The notes below the pieces were generated by a model. It saw only the letters and a program-made list of their open reading frames with translations, did not search any database and was not told where the DNA came from. DNA of 64,000 nt from Bryobacterales bacterium (GTDB lineage: Bacteria; Acidobacteriota; Terriglobia; Bryobacterales; UBA6623): positions 1 through 64,000 of the forward strand of contig JAPPMG010000057.1 in the NCBI GenBank assembly GCA_028819215.1, given 5' to 3'. Made by a program: the position numbers and the translations under genes. Positions within the stretch are counted from its first letter, which is position 1. Each line of letters begins with the position of its first letter. Shown here one piece after another: positions 56,113 through 64,000 of this stretch.

Positions 56113-58881
56113 TCAGGGCTCGCGAAACGCGGGAGACCAGTCCTGCGTGACACGGATGGCGCGGCGCGGATCGCCCAGCGGGCCGGAGACCACGATACGA
56201 CCGCCCGTGCCCACGTCGTAGGAGGGATAGCGACGCGCTCCCATGAAGCTGTCCCTGGCGAACAACTTCTCGGCGGCGCCGAATGCGAATCCGCCGTTTG
56301 TCTGCACGCGCACCCGGTGCAGCGTGTCGTTGCTGATGAAGTACAGCTCGGAACCCTCCGGGCTCCACTTTGCCAGCCTGCCGCCTTCGGTAGTCACTTG
56401 CCAGCGCTGCTCGCCGCTGGGAAAGGGCTTCACGTAGACCTCGAAGTCGCCGGATTCATTGCTCTCGTAAGCGACATAGCTGCCATCCGGCGAGAATACC
56501 GCGTCGTCGACGATGAACGGCGCCACAGGCAGGAAGTCGCGCATTTCCCATTCGCCGCCGTTCGTGCGCTCTAGGTACTTGATCGCCGTCCGTCCGCCCC
56601 GACCGGAGCCCGGTCTTTCCTGCGGCGGGGCGAGAGCTTGGTCGGGCGCCTGCCCGCGCGCCCCAGACCTGGCGGCGCCTCCCAGGAAGCTGCGTACTTG
56701 GAGCAAGATGTAGCGCCCATCTAGAGACCAGTCCAGTGGCGTTAGGCCGGGCTCGTCTCCATCGTAAAGCGATTGTGCCGGGCTGCCAGCGCCTACCGGC
56801 AGGAGCCTGAGGCCCGACGGGCCTCGCTGCGCGAACAGTATGCTCTCACCGTCAGGCGACCAGATCGCGCCGCTCTCGTTGGCATCGCCGAAGGTCACCC
56901 GGTGGAGCACCGGCCGGTCCGACTCGTGCACCCACAGGTCGTAATCCCGGCCCGTGCCGCCGGAGACTAGGACCCGGTCGTCGACCGGCGACAGGCGGGG
57001 ACCAACGATCCAAGCTTGCGGTCTTCCGATCTCTCCGATCGTCCGCCCCGTCTCGTCGAGCCAGAGCAAGCCCATCTGGCTGGCGAATCGACTGTCCAGA
57101 TGCAACATCGTCCCGTCAGCTGCCAGGGAAAGATCGGAAGCGTCTTGCACGACGGCGAAGGCATCTCCCGATAGTTCGAGATCCCCCAGCGAGAACTTCA
57201 TTGCCCAGACCGAAGAAGACATCAGCGAAGGCCGATACAGCAGGTGTCCGGTCTTGGAGTAGACCGGTTCCGCACCTTCAGCCAGTTCGACGGCCGGGCC
57301 CACCTCGCCCCCTGTCACGCGCCGCGCCATCAGCGCATCCCGATCAGACATGTGTATCGAATACAGCAGCACTTCCTCGTCTTCTGAAACGCCCACTACG
57401 GACATGCCGGCTACCGTTCCTCGGCGTCGCTCGGGCTGCTCGATGAGCTGCCTCGGAGCGCCTCCCAGGGACGACACGCGGAGCATCGGCCCGCCGACCG
57501 GCGCGTAGATGATGAACTGGCCGTCGGCACTCCACGTCGCACCCGTGATGCCGAAACTCGACTCGTCCACCAGCATCGTCAACTCCCGGCCGCGCAAGCC
57601 GAACTTGCCCAATCCAGCCCTGCTTGTAAAGCCCACGAAGTTGCTGTCAGGCGACCAAAAGACCAGCCGTGCGCCCTCTGCCCCTTCCACTTGGTAAGGC
57701 TCGTGCCGGTTCAGCGGCTGAATCCAGAGCGAGCCGCCCGAACCGCTGGTGCTGTACGCAATGTTCCGCCCGTCCGGCGAGATCGCGGCGTGCCCGATGG
57801 CCTGTCCCTCGCCAAGGCTGCTCGCGGGCCTAAGTGTGAATCGACGAGTCTCCCGCGATGTCTCCGCATCCCCGCCCGACAACGCCAAGCCTGCCACGAA
57901 AGCTGCCGCAACGGCGATGGCACCGAGCGCAACAAACGGCCAGCGCTTGATGGCCGCGTGCAGCCAAGACGGGTACCGCAGCGGGGCTTCGGCGGGCGGC
58001 TGCGCGGCCGGCGTGTCCGGTCGCTCAATGGGTTGAAACGCGGTTCGCCCGGTGGACGCGCGCCGCTGCAGCCGTTCGATGTCCACGATCAGCTCGCGAG
58101 CATCTTGGTAGCGGTCAGCGGGGGCCTTCGCCAAGCATTTCTCGATGATCCACTCCAACTCCATCGGCACTCGAGAGCGCAGCGATGTCACCGGTTCGGG
58201 CTCTTCGTTGAGGATCGAGTACAGAATCGCTTGGTCGTAGTGGCCCTTGAACGGCAGCTCGCCCACAACCATCTCGTGCAGCACCACTCCCAGTGACCAC
58301 AGGTCGGTGCGGGCGTCGACCGGGTCGCCCAAGGCCTGTTCCGGCGACATGTACGCCGTCGTGCCCACGCGGGTGTCGACGCGGGTGAGCTTCGACGCTC
58401 CGGATACCTGGGCCAGGCCGAAATCCATCAGCTTGGCCACCGGCTTGCCGGCGCGATCCTCGCTGACCATGATGTTCGAGGACTTGATGTCGCGGTGAAC
58501 CACCCCGGCCGCATGCGCGGCGGAGAGCGCTTCGGCGGCCTGCCGGGCGATTTCGTAGGCCGTCTCCAGAGATAGCGGCCCCTTTTCTATGCGCTTGTCG
58601 AGCGACTCGCCCTCCAAGTACGCCATCACGAGGAACTTCTCCTCTTCCTGCGTGTGGATCTCGTAGACGGTGCAGATGTTCGGATGATCCAAAGCGGCGG
58701 CCGCCTGCGCCTCGCGCTCGAAGCGCTCCACCGCCTGGCTGTCGGCGGTGAAGTCCTTGGGCAGGAACTTCAGCGCGACGACCCGCTTGAGGCGAGTGTC
58801 CTCCGCCTTGAAGACCGAGCCCATGCCGCCGGAACCGATCGGTTCAAGGATGCGATAGCGAGATCCGGCCCTGTCTTTCAC
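56113..58881 (-). CDS. Ser/Thr protein kinase with TolB-like propeller
   Basis: Receptor-type kinase of 922 residues. Residues 8-270 form a Hanks kinase: GSGGMGSVFKAEDT, invariant Lys in VVALKFLP, HRDIKSSNIMV and DFGLAQVSG, all intact. A membrane helix lies at about 313-335 (WPFVALGAIAVAAAFVAGLALSG). The rest is an extracytoplasmic WD40/TolB-like propeller with repeats such as WSPDSNFVGFTS and WSPDGESILFAQRG. A low-complexity Gly/Ala/Arg/Pro insert sits near residue 745-780. This layout is widespread in Acidobacteriota. The GTG at 58881 is the best start. Signal and targets are unknown. Confidence 0.93.
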   Translation of the reverse strand: MKDRAGSRYRILEPIGSGGMGSVFKAEDTRLKRVVALKFLPKDFTADSQAVERFEREAQAAAALDHPNICTVYEIHTQEEEKFLVMAYLEGESLDKRIEKGPLSLETAYEIARQAAEALSAAHAAGVVHRDIKSSNIMVSEDRAGKPVAKLMDFGLAQVSGASKLTRVDTRVGTTAYMSPEQALGDPVDARTDLWSLGVVLHEMVVGELPFKGHYDQAILYSILNEEPEPVTSLRSRVPMELEWIIEKCLAKAPADRYQDARELIVDIERLQRRASTGRTAFQPIERPDTPAAQPPAEAPLRYPSWLHAAIKRWPFVALGAIAVAAAFVAGLALSGGDAETSRETRRFTLRPASSLGEGQAIGHAAISPDGRNIAYSTSGSGGSLWIQPLNRHEPYQVEGAEGARLVFWSPDSNFVGFTSRAGLGKFGLRGRELTMLVDESSFGITGATWSADGQFIIYAPVGGPMLRVSSLGGAPRQLIEQPERRRGTVAGMSVVGVSEDEEVLLYSIHMSDRDALMARRVTGGEVGPAVELAEGAEPVYSKTGHLLYRPSLMSSSVWAMKFSLGDLELSGDAFAVVQDASDLSLAADGTMLHLDSRFASQMGLLWLDETGRTIGEIGRPQAWIVGPRLSPVDDRVLVSGGTGRDYDLWVHESDRPVLHRVTFGDANESGAIWSPDGESILFAQRGPSGLRLLPVGAGSPAQSLYDGDEPGLTPLDWSLDGRYILLQVRSFLGGAARSGARGQAPDQALAPPQERPGSGRGGRTAIKYLERTNGGEWEMRDFLPVAPFIVDDAVFSPDGSYVAYESNESGDFEVYVKPFPSGEQRWQVTTEGGRLAKWSPEGSELYFISNDTLHRVRVQTNGGFAFGAAEKLFARDSFMGARRYPSYDVGTGGRIVVSGPLGDPRRAIRVTQDWSPAFREP

Positions 58882-58960
58882 GCTCTAACCGGCCCTGGCT
58901 ATTGTGGCGTTGACCAATGGCGGTGAGTTACGGACTCCCCTTCAGTCGAGCCTGCGGGGT

Positions 58961-58966
58961 GACAAT
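58961..58966 (+). promoter_or_regulatory. Candidate -10 box directly before the DUF1801 gene
   Basis: GACAAT lies exactly 6 nt before the ATG at 58973. No Shine-Dalgarno is present between the box and the start codon. Confidence 0.4.
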
Positions 58967-58972
58967 GGGCGC

Positions 58973-59401
58973 ATGGCGGAGCTGAAGACCAAGCCGACGG
59001 ACGTGGACCCGCTGGCGTTCCTCGAATCCATCCCAGACCCGGCGCGGCGGCAGGATTGCGCCGAGCTGTTCGAAATGATGTCGGAAGCGGCGGGCGAACC
59101 GCCCGTCATGTGGGGCGGGTCCATCGTCGGATTCGGCTCGCTGCAATACCGCTACGCGAGCGGCCACGGCGGCACCTGGTTCCGTGTCGGGTTCGCGTCG
59201 CGCAAGCAGGCTCTGACACTCTACCTGATGCTCGATCTCGACCAGCAGGGACCGCGGCTAGCTGCGCTCGGCAAGCACAAGCGCGGCAAGGGCTGCCTGT
59301 ACATCAAGCGGCTGGCAGACGTTGACCGGGAGGCGCTGCGAGAGCTGATCGCCACATCGCTCGCACAAGATCGCTACGGCACCTGCGGCGGCTCGCACTA
59401 G
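58973..59401 (+). CDS. DUF1801 (YdhG-like) protein
   Basis: Cytoplasmic protein of 142 residues. The segment VDPLAFLESIPDPARRQDCAELFEMMSEAAGEPPVMWGGSIVGFGSLQYRYASG split over two strands, then ASRKQALTLYLMLD and KGCLYIKRLADVD, is typical of the DUF1801/YdhG family, whose molecular function is poorly known. The ATG at 58973 was preferred over longer frames because it lies 6 nt after GACAAT and starts the domain. It has no signal. It diverges from the kinase gene and precedes hydantoinase A. A GC-rich hairpin of poor quality follows at 59411-59430. Confidence 0.83.
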   Translation: MAELKTKPTDVDPLAFLESIPDPARRQDCAELFEMMSEAAGEPPVMWGGSIVGFGSLQYRYASGHGGTWFRVGFASRKQALTLYLMLDLDQQGPRLAALGKHKRGKGCLYIKRLADVDREALRELIATSLAQDRYGTCGGSH

Positions 59402-59410
59402 CCCCGCTCT

Positions 59411-59430
59411 GGGCGGGCAGCCTGCCGCCC
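59411..59430 (+). terminator. Weak GC-rich hairpin after the DUF1801 gene
   Basis: GGGCG and CGCCC with inner GCA/TGC pairs form a short stem with one bulged base, 10 nt after the stop. There is no T-tract. Confidence 0.25.
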
Positions 59431-59481
59431 TACACTGGAGAGTGCGGGGCGCTGGCAGCCCGTCGACGGTTGGTACCCCAC

Positions 59482-61275
59482 ATGCGCGTAGGAGTCGACA
59501 GCGGCGGGACGTTCACGGACTTCATCGCATGGGACGGCTCGCGTCTGCGCAGCCACAAGGTGCGGTCGACCCCCGCCAATCCGGCAAGCGCGATATTGGC
59601 CGGCCTAGAACTCTTTGCCGCCAGCGAAGTCGTGCATGGCTCCACGGTGGCCACCAATGCCCTGTTGCAGCGCACGGGCGCGCGCACGGCGTTCGTCACC
59701 ACCCGCGGCTTCGAGGACCTGCTGGAGCTCGCTCGGCAGAATCGCGCCGAGCTGTACGACTGGACACCGGCGCCGCGCCGCGGATTGGTGGCCGAAGGCC
59801 GGAAGTTCGGCTTGGACGAGCGGATGCTCCACGACGGCTCCGTATTCAAGCCGCTCGCGCCTAGCTCGCTCGCAAGCTTGCGAGCCTCGCTCGGAGATGT
59901 CGACTCGGTGGCGGTCTGCTTGCTGCACAGCTACGCCAACCCCGCCCACGAGCGGCTTGTCGGCGAGACGCTGCGAGCAGCCGGCCTGAACGTATCGCTG
60001 TCCAGCGAGATTCTCCCCGAGTATCGCGAGTACGAACGGGCGGCGACCACCGTGGTCAACGCCTACGTCTCGCCTCTGATGGCTCGCTACATCGAATCCC
60101 TCGAGGCGTCCCTGCCTCAGACGAAGCTGCGCGTCTTCCAGTCCAACGGCGGCTCGATCTCCGTCACAGAGGCATCCGCTCAGGCCGCGCGGACAGTCTT
60201 GTCCGGCCCGGCGGGGGGGCTGATCGGAGCCGCGGCCGTCGCGCGCACGCTAGGAATCGAACGCTTCATCAGTTTCGACATGGGCGGAACGTCCACAGAC
60301 GTGTCCCTGCATGACGGGGCCCCCCTGTTTACGACCGAGGGATCCGCAGCGGGCCTGCCGGTGTCGGTCCCGATGCTAGATATCGAGAGCATCGGCGCCG
60401 GCGGCGGATCGGTAGCGTACTTCGACGAGGGCTCCGCCCTGCGTGTCGGCCCGCGCTCGGCAGGGGCCGTGCCCGGACCGGTGTGCTACGGCAGCGGCGA
60501 GGAGCTGACCGTGACCGACGCCAACCTGCTGCTGGGCAGGATTGACGCAGGATCGTTCCCCGCCGGCGCGATTCGGCTGGACGAGGGTCGCGCCCGCGAG
60601 TACGCCGGGGAATCCGCCCGCCGCGCCGGCGTGTCCGTGCCGGATCTTGCCCGCGCAATCATTCGGGCCGCAAACGCCAAGATGGAGCGGGCGATTCGCT
60701 CGGTTTCCGTCGAACGCGGGCACGATCCCCGCGACTACGCCATGTTCTGCTTCGGCGGAGCGGGCGCTTTGCACGCCTGCGAGCTCGCCGCAGCGCTCGA
60801 AATCCCCAAGGTCGTGGTGCCGGCCCACGCCGGCGTCCTGTCGGCGCTGGGCATGTTGGTCGCCGACTGCGTCCGCGACTATTCCGCGGCCACGTTCAGC
60901 GAAGCTCCCGAGACGGCCTTCGCACGCCTGGAGGCAGCGGCCCGCCAAGACATGCGGGCCCAAGGCTTCGAGACCATCACGCTGTTGCGCTCCCTCGACT
61001 TGCGCTACGAGGGCCAGTCATACGAGATCAACGTTCCCGCAAGCCGCGGCCCTGACTTCGACGAAATCCACGCCAAGCGGTTCGGGTACAGTCACGCTGG
61101 ACGGCCCGTCCAGGCAGTCACCGCGCGCGTGCGTGCCATCGGACGCACTCCCGAGGCGGACCAGCCGGATCTCACGGCGGCATCCGACCAGCCGCGCTTC
61201 GCCAGCGTGTACGTGCCGAACGGCTGGAAGCGTCGCGAGACGCTGGGTTCGAACACGATCCTCGAGCGCGCTTGA
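59482..61275 (+). CDS. Hydantoinase A-family ATPase, short C-terminus
   Basis: Hydantoinase/5-oxoprolinase A subunit-like protein of 597 residues. The N-terminal GVDSGGTFTDFI, ISFDMGGTSTDVSLHDG and IGAGGGSVAYFDEGSALRVGPRSAGAVPGPVCYG are the ASKHA-type ATPase signatures. HyuA proteins usually run to about 680-720 residues with a C-terminal GPAII...T region; here the chain ends at NTILERA without it, so it looks C-terminally short. No hyuB partner is adjacent. The ATG at 59482 gives the normal start; a TTG at 59470 is possible. It converges on the HD gene with a 13-nt gap. Confidence 0.87.
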   Translation: MRVGVDSGGTFTDFIAWDGSRLRSHKVRSTPANPASAILAGLELFAASEVVHGSTVATNALLQRTGARTAFVTTRGFEDLLELARQNRAELYDWTPAPRRGLVAEGRKFGLDERMLHDGSVFKPLAPSSLASLRASLGDVDSVAVCLLHSYANPAHERLVGETLRAAGLNVSLSSEILPEYREYERAATTVVNAYVSPLMARYIESLEASLPQTKLRVFQSNGGSISVTEASAQAARTVLSGPAGGLIGAAAVARTLGIERFISFDMGGTSTDVSLHDGAPLFTTEGSAAGLPVSVPMLDIESIGAGGGSVAYFDEGSALRVGPRSAGAVPGPVCYGSGEELTVTDANLLLGRIDAGSFPAGAIRLDEGRAREYAGESARRAGVSVPDLARAIIRAANAKMERAIRSVSVERGHDPRDYAMFCFGGAGALHACELAAALEIPKVVVPAHAGVLSALGMLVADCVRDYSAATFSEAPETAFARLEAAARQDMRAQGFETITLLRSLDLRYEGQSYEINVPASRGPDFDEIHAKRFGYSHAGRPVQAVTARVRAIGRTPEADQPDLTAASDQPRFASVYVPNGWKRRETLGSNTILERA

Positions 61276-61288
61276 ACGCTGTAGCCGC

Positions 61289-61846
61289 TCAGTCGGCGAG
61301 CGCCTCGAGACTCTCCACGGCAACGCGCAACTCGCGCAGCAGCCCACTGCCCCCGGCCTCGCCGACGGCGTCGGCCATCGCGCGGTAGTACCACAGCGTG
61401 CCTTCGCGACCTCCTCCGAAACGCCACCAGACCACGTCCCCGATCTTGGCGTGCTCGGAGATGACCGAGCGGATATTGTGCAGCTTGTCAGCCGTCAGAA
61501 CCAAGCGCGCCGCAGCGTCCATCCCAGCGACCTTGCTCACCGCGGAGCGCTTGCGCTCGGTCCAGGTCCGGCCCGCGCCCTTGTCCTCGCTGCAGGCTTC
61601 GACGATCCGGGCCACCTCGGGACCGAACCGATGACGGATTTCCTCCGCCGTCTCCGCCCCTCCCTGGTCCTCGACAGCGTCATGCAACAGCGCCGCGATG
61701 CACTCGTCCTCGCTGCCGCCGGCTTCCATGACCAAGGCGGCGACCGACAGCAAGTGGGAGACGTACGGCACACTGGTTCCCTTGCGCCGCTGGTGGCGAT
61801 GCAGGTCATTCGCATAGGCAAGTGCGGAGGAGAAGCGATCGGTCAT
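61289..61846 (-). CDS. Single-domain HD hydrolase (RelA/SpoT-like)
   Basis: Protein of 185 residues with an HD metal-phosphohydrolase domain. The metal-binding residues are the His in YVSHLLSV, the HD pair in AALLHDAVEDQGG, and the Asp of LTADKLHNI, as in the hydrolase half of SpoT-like enzymes and in small alarmone hydrolases. The synthetase domain is absent. A role in degrading (p)ppGpp is plausible by family, not shown. The ATG at 61846 opens the frame with GAGAG a short distance upstream. It diverges from the dipeptidase gene. Confidence 0.85.
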   Translation of the reverse strand: MTDRFSSALAYANDLHRHQRRKGTSVPYVSHLLSVAALVMEAGGSEDECIAALLHDAVEDQGGAETAEEIRHRFGPEVARIVEACSEDKGAGRTWTERKRSAVSKVAGMDAAARLVLTADKLHNIRSVISEHAKIGDVVWWRFGGGREGTLWYYRAMADAVGEAGGSGLLRELRVAVESLEALAD

Positions 61847-61859
61847 CCGGCTCTCTGAC

Positions 61860-61865
61860 TACAAT
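61860..61865 (+). promoter_or_regulatory. Candidate -10 box directly before the dipeptidase gene
   Basis: TACAAT lies exactly 6 nt before the ATG at 61872. No Shine-Dalgarno is present. Confidence 0.5.
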
Positions 61866-61871
61866 TCCAGT

Positions 61872-63056
61872 ATGGACATAACCCGCCGACAATGGGCGCT
61901 GGCCAGCGTGGCGGCTGCCGCGAGCTGCGACTCGGGCAGCGACTCCGCGCCTTCCTCAGCCGGTGCAGACAAGACGGGCGAATCAACCCGCAGACATGTG
62001 ATCGACCTGCACTGCGACACGCCGATGCTGCTCCGGGACGGATCCTACGATCTCGGTGCGCGCAACAGCAGAGGGGAGGTCGACATCCCGCGCATGCGGG
62101 ACGGCGGTGTCACCGGAGTGTTCTTTTCGGTCTATACGAGCGCCACTCGCCATACCGAGCTGGAATCCGTGCAAGAGGCGCTCGAGATCATTGACGCCGT
62201 CCGCCGCGAGATCAGCCGTTTCCCCGGCGACTTGGCGCTTGCGACCTCGAGCGGCGAAATCGAGGCCGCCAGACGGAGCGGTCATATCGCGATCGTAATG
62301 GGCGTCGAAGGCGGGCACATGATCAACTCCTCGCTGGCCGTGCTGCGGACCCTGTACGAACTGGGCGCCCGCTATCTCACGCTGACACATAGCAAGGACA
62401 CCCCCTGGGCCGGATCTTCGGGCAGCGATGCCAATCTGGGGCTGTCGGACTTCGGCCGCTCGGTGATCCGCGAAATGAACCGCCTCGGCATGCTGGTGGA
62501 CATCTCCCATGTCTCCGACAAGACATTCTGGGACGTGCTCGACACGTCGGCCGCCCCGATCATCGCGTCCCATTCCTCGGCCCGTGCCCTGGCGGCTCAC
62601 AAGCGCAACATGAGCGACGAGATGATCCGCTCCATGGCGGACCGGGGAGGCGTGATCCATATCAACTACTACAACGTTTTCATCGACGACGCCTATGCAG
62701 AGCGTAGCAGCGCATGGAACAGAGCCAACACGGACACCGAATGGGGTGACAGCGGTGCGCGGACGCAAGCCAAGCTGGCGGCTATCGGGCGCCCTCCACT
62801 GGACACGCTGCTGGACCACTTCGAGCATGCCATTCAAGTCGGCGGCATCGAGTCAGTTGGACTCGGATCGGACTTCGATGGCGTGGACGGAGAGCTGCCG
62901 GAGGGCATGGAGGACATCTCGCAGGTGCCCAATATCGCCGACGGCCTGGCCCGGCGGAACTACAGCCAGGACGAGATCGACAAAGTGCTAGGCCTGAACT
63001 CGCTGCGCGTCCTGCGAGAAGTCGAGGCCGCGGCCAAGGCCGGACCGCCGGCCTAG
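61872..63056 (+). CDS. Exported M19 membrane dipeptidase
   Basis: Zinc dipeptidase of 394 residues of the renal-dipeptidase (M19) family. A Tat-like TRRQWALAS motif and an AAASC sequence suggest export, perhaps as a lipoprotein. Metal ligands are in VIDLHCDTP, GVEGGHM, ISHVSDKTFW and IIASHSSARAL; GLGSDFDGVDG completes the site. It should cleave dipeptides or related amides, including D-amino-acid ones. The ATG at 61872 lies 6 nt after TACAAT. Its stop overlaps the FAH gene on the other strand by 4 nt. Confidence 0.93.
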   Translation: MDITRRQWALASVAAAASCDSGSDSAPSSAGADKTGESTRRHVIDLHCDTPMLLRDGSYDLGARNSRGEVDIPRMRDGGVTGVFFSVYTSATRHTELESVQEALEIIDAVRREISRFPGDLALATSSGEIEAARRSGHIAIVMGVEGGHMINSSLAVLRTLYELGARYLTLTHSKDTPWAGSSGSDANLGLSDFGRSVIREMNRLGMLVDISHVSDKTFWDVLDTSAAPIIASHSSARALAAHKRNMSDEMIRSMADRGGVIHINYYNVFIDDAYAERSSAWNRANTDTEWGDSGARTQAKLAAIGRPPLDTLLDHFEHAIQVGGIESVGLGSDFDGVDGELPEGMEDISQVPNIADGLARRNYSQDEIDKVLGLNSLRVLREVEAAAKAGPPA

Positions 63057-63901
63057 ACCAAGGCGGCGGGATTCGACAGCGTGCCGATCTGCGGGACGCT
63101 GATCGTGCAGACATCGCCGGGCCGCAGGGCGGATTCCTGCTCCACGATGATGCCGGTGCCCGTCAGAACCACGGTCGGCGTCGGCACCTGGTTGCTTCGC
63201 GTGAGGTGGTCAACGAGCTCCTCGAACGTGCGGCGCAGCTTGGAGGTCGAGACGCTTCCGCTGAAGGTCACCCGGCCATCGCGCGTGATCTGGCAACTCA
63301 TCTGCAGCGAGTAGGGATCGGGCAGCTCGTCGGGCGTGACCAGCACCGGCCCGAGCGAGCAGCAGGCGTCGTACACCTTGGACTGGGGAAGGTAGAGGGC
63401 ATTCTCTCGCTCGATGTCCCACGCCGAGACGTCATTGCCGAGCGTGTAGGCGAGAATCGCGCCACTGGCCCCGATCACGACCCCAAGCTCCGGCTCCGGC
63501 GCGGTGAAGCTCGAATCGCTCCGAATCCCTATCCGCTCTCCCGATCCGACGCAAACGCGCGAGGTGCCCTTGAAGAAGATCTCGGGGCGGTTCTCCGGCT
63601 TGTGGACATAGGAGTACATTCCGTCCCGCGTTCCAAGCTCTCCATCCCGGAAATCCGCGCTCGGAGCATAGGTGCAACCGCACGCCCAAACCTCGGCAGG
63701 CTCCAGCGGCAGCAACAGGTCGACATCGTCCCGCCAGCCGTCAGAGGCGGCCTCGGCCGCCACATCCGCCAAGGACGCGCCCGAGGCGTCAGCCACAGCC
63801 AGCAGTGCGTTCATGGACGCGCCTTCCAGCAGGCGGTAACCGCCGTTTTCGCGAATCGCGACGGCGACGCCTGCGCCGTCACGAACCTGAGCGAGCTTCA
63901 T
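63053..63901 (-). CDS. Fumarylacetoacetate hydrolase-family protein (AraD1-like)
   Basis: Cytoplasmic enzyme of 282 residues of the FAH superfamily, which acts on 2-keto-3-deoxy or acylpyruvate substrates. Typical features are EVWACGCTYAPSADFR, FFKGTSRVCVG, APEPELGVVIG (metal Glu), AYTLGNDVSAWDIERENALYLPQSKVYDACCSLGP in the core, and TGTGIIVEQESALRPGD near the end. The branch resembles AraD1-type 2-keto-3-deoxy-pentonate dehydratases; together with the IlvD/Edd gene at 46 kb this suggests oxidative sugar-acid degradation, but the genes are far apart. The ATG at 63901 was preferred to a longer frame. It overlaps the dipeptidase by 4 nt. The last 99 nt of the window hold nothing I can name. Confidence 0.85.
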   Translation of the reverse strand: MKLAQVRDGAGVAVAIRENGGYRLLEGASMNALLAVADASGASLADVAAEAASDGWRDDVDLLLPLEPAEVWACGCTYAPSADFRDGELGTRDGMYSYVHKPENRPEIFFKGTSRVCVGSGERIGIRSDSSFTAPEPELGVVIGASGAILAYTLGNDVSAWDIERENALYLPQSKVYDACCSLGPVLVTPDELPDPYSLQMSCQITRDGRVTFSGSVSTSKLRRTFEELVDHLTRSNQVPTPTVVLTGTGIIVEQESALRPGDVCTISVPQIGTLSNPAALV

Positions 63902-64000
63902 TCGAACTATTCTCCCGCACACATCTTGGCACAGTGGGGGCAAGCGGCCCGCCACGCGCGACGCGCGCAGACCGGCTATGACCGGCCCGCCAGCGCCGGC

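Overview
The window is GC-rich, densely coded bacterial chromosome with no rRNA, tRNA, CRISPR array, insertion sequence or phage gene that I can see. The gene content points to Acidobacteriota, most like the Bryobacterales/Solibacter or Vicinamibacteria type. The evidence is a 1179-residue Oar-like TonB receptor with an N-terminal carboxypeptidase-regulatory domain, a Ser/Thr kinase fused to a TolB-like propeller, several PQQ-like propellers starting with a DWPQWRG motif, DUF1080, and four sulfatases. This lineage call is an inference from family content, not from a marker gene.

Layout. 0.3-4.7 kb (+): rimO, yacG, pgpA, an NHL-type propeller and cinA. 4.7-16.5 kb (-): an envelope block (YcxB-like protein, OmpA-type protein, a small RGG/zinc protein, ompH/skp, bamA), then a secreted unknown, an ABC-F ATPase, uridine kinase, a Tat-exported sulfatase and a DUF1080 protein. 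16.8-20.2 kb (+): DUF1761, higBA, and a zinc dehydrogenase/TIM-barrel isomerase operon. 20.3-29 kb: sulfatase 2, a sodium:solute symporter, a strong hairpin terminator, the TonB receptor and an amidase. 28.6-34.8 kb: PQQ propeller/zinc ribbon/ATL operon (-), murA (+), and PQQ propeller/sulfatase 3 operon (-). 34.9-40.4 kb: nfo (+), then lptC-lptA fusion, lptB, spermidine-synthase-like and YugP protease (-). 40.8-45.5 kb (-): PPK2, a methyltransferase, a haem-c/PQQ dehydrogenase and an ICMT-like protein. 45.7-55.1 kb: an IlvD/Edd sugar-acid dehydratase, DUF3604, an SGNH esterase, two tandem Tat-exported alpha-hydroxyacid oxidases and sulfatase 4. 55.4-64 kb: a DUF218 protein, the kinase, DUF1801, a short hydantoinase A, an HD hydrolase, an M19 dipeptidase and a FAH-family enzyme.

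How it fits together. Housekeeping and envelope assembly (BamA/Skp, Lpt, MurA) alternate with genes for scavenging sulfated or acylated polysaccharides and oxidising the released sugars and sugar acids. Most scavenging enzymes carry Sec, lipoprotein or Tat signals, so the chemistry is largely outside the cytoplasm. The most unusual features are: a recurring arrangement where a -10-like hexamer sits 5-10 nt before the start codon, suggesting many leaderless mRNAs; an alpha-hydroxyacid oxidase pair whose second member has lost two substrate-binding residues; a very long LptC/LptA fusion; a small RGG-like zinc protein among envelope genes; and convergent genes whose 3' ends usually abut or overlap without visible terminators.
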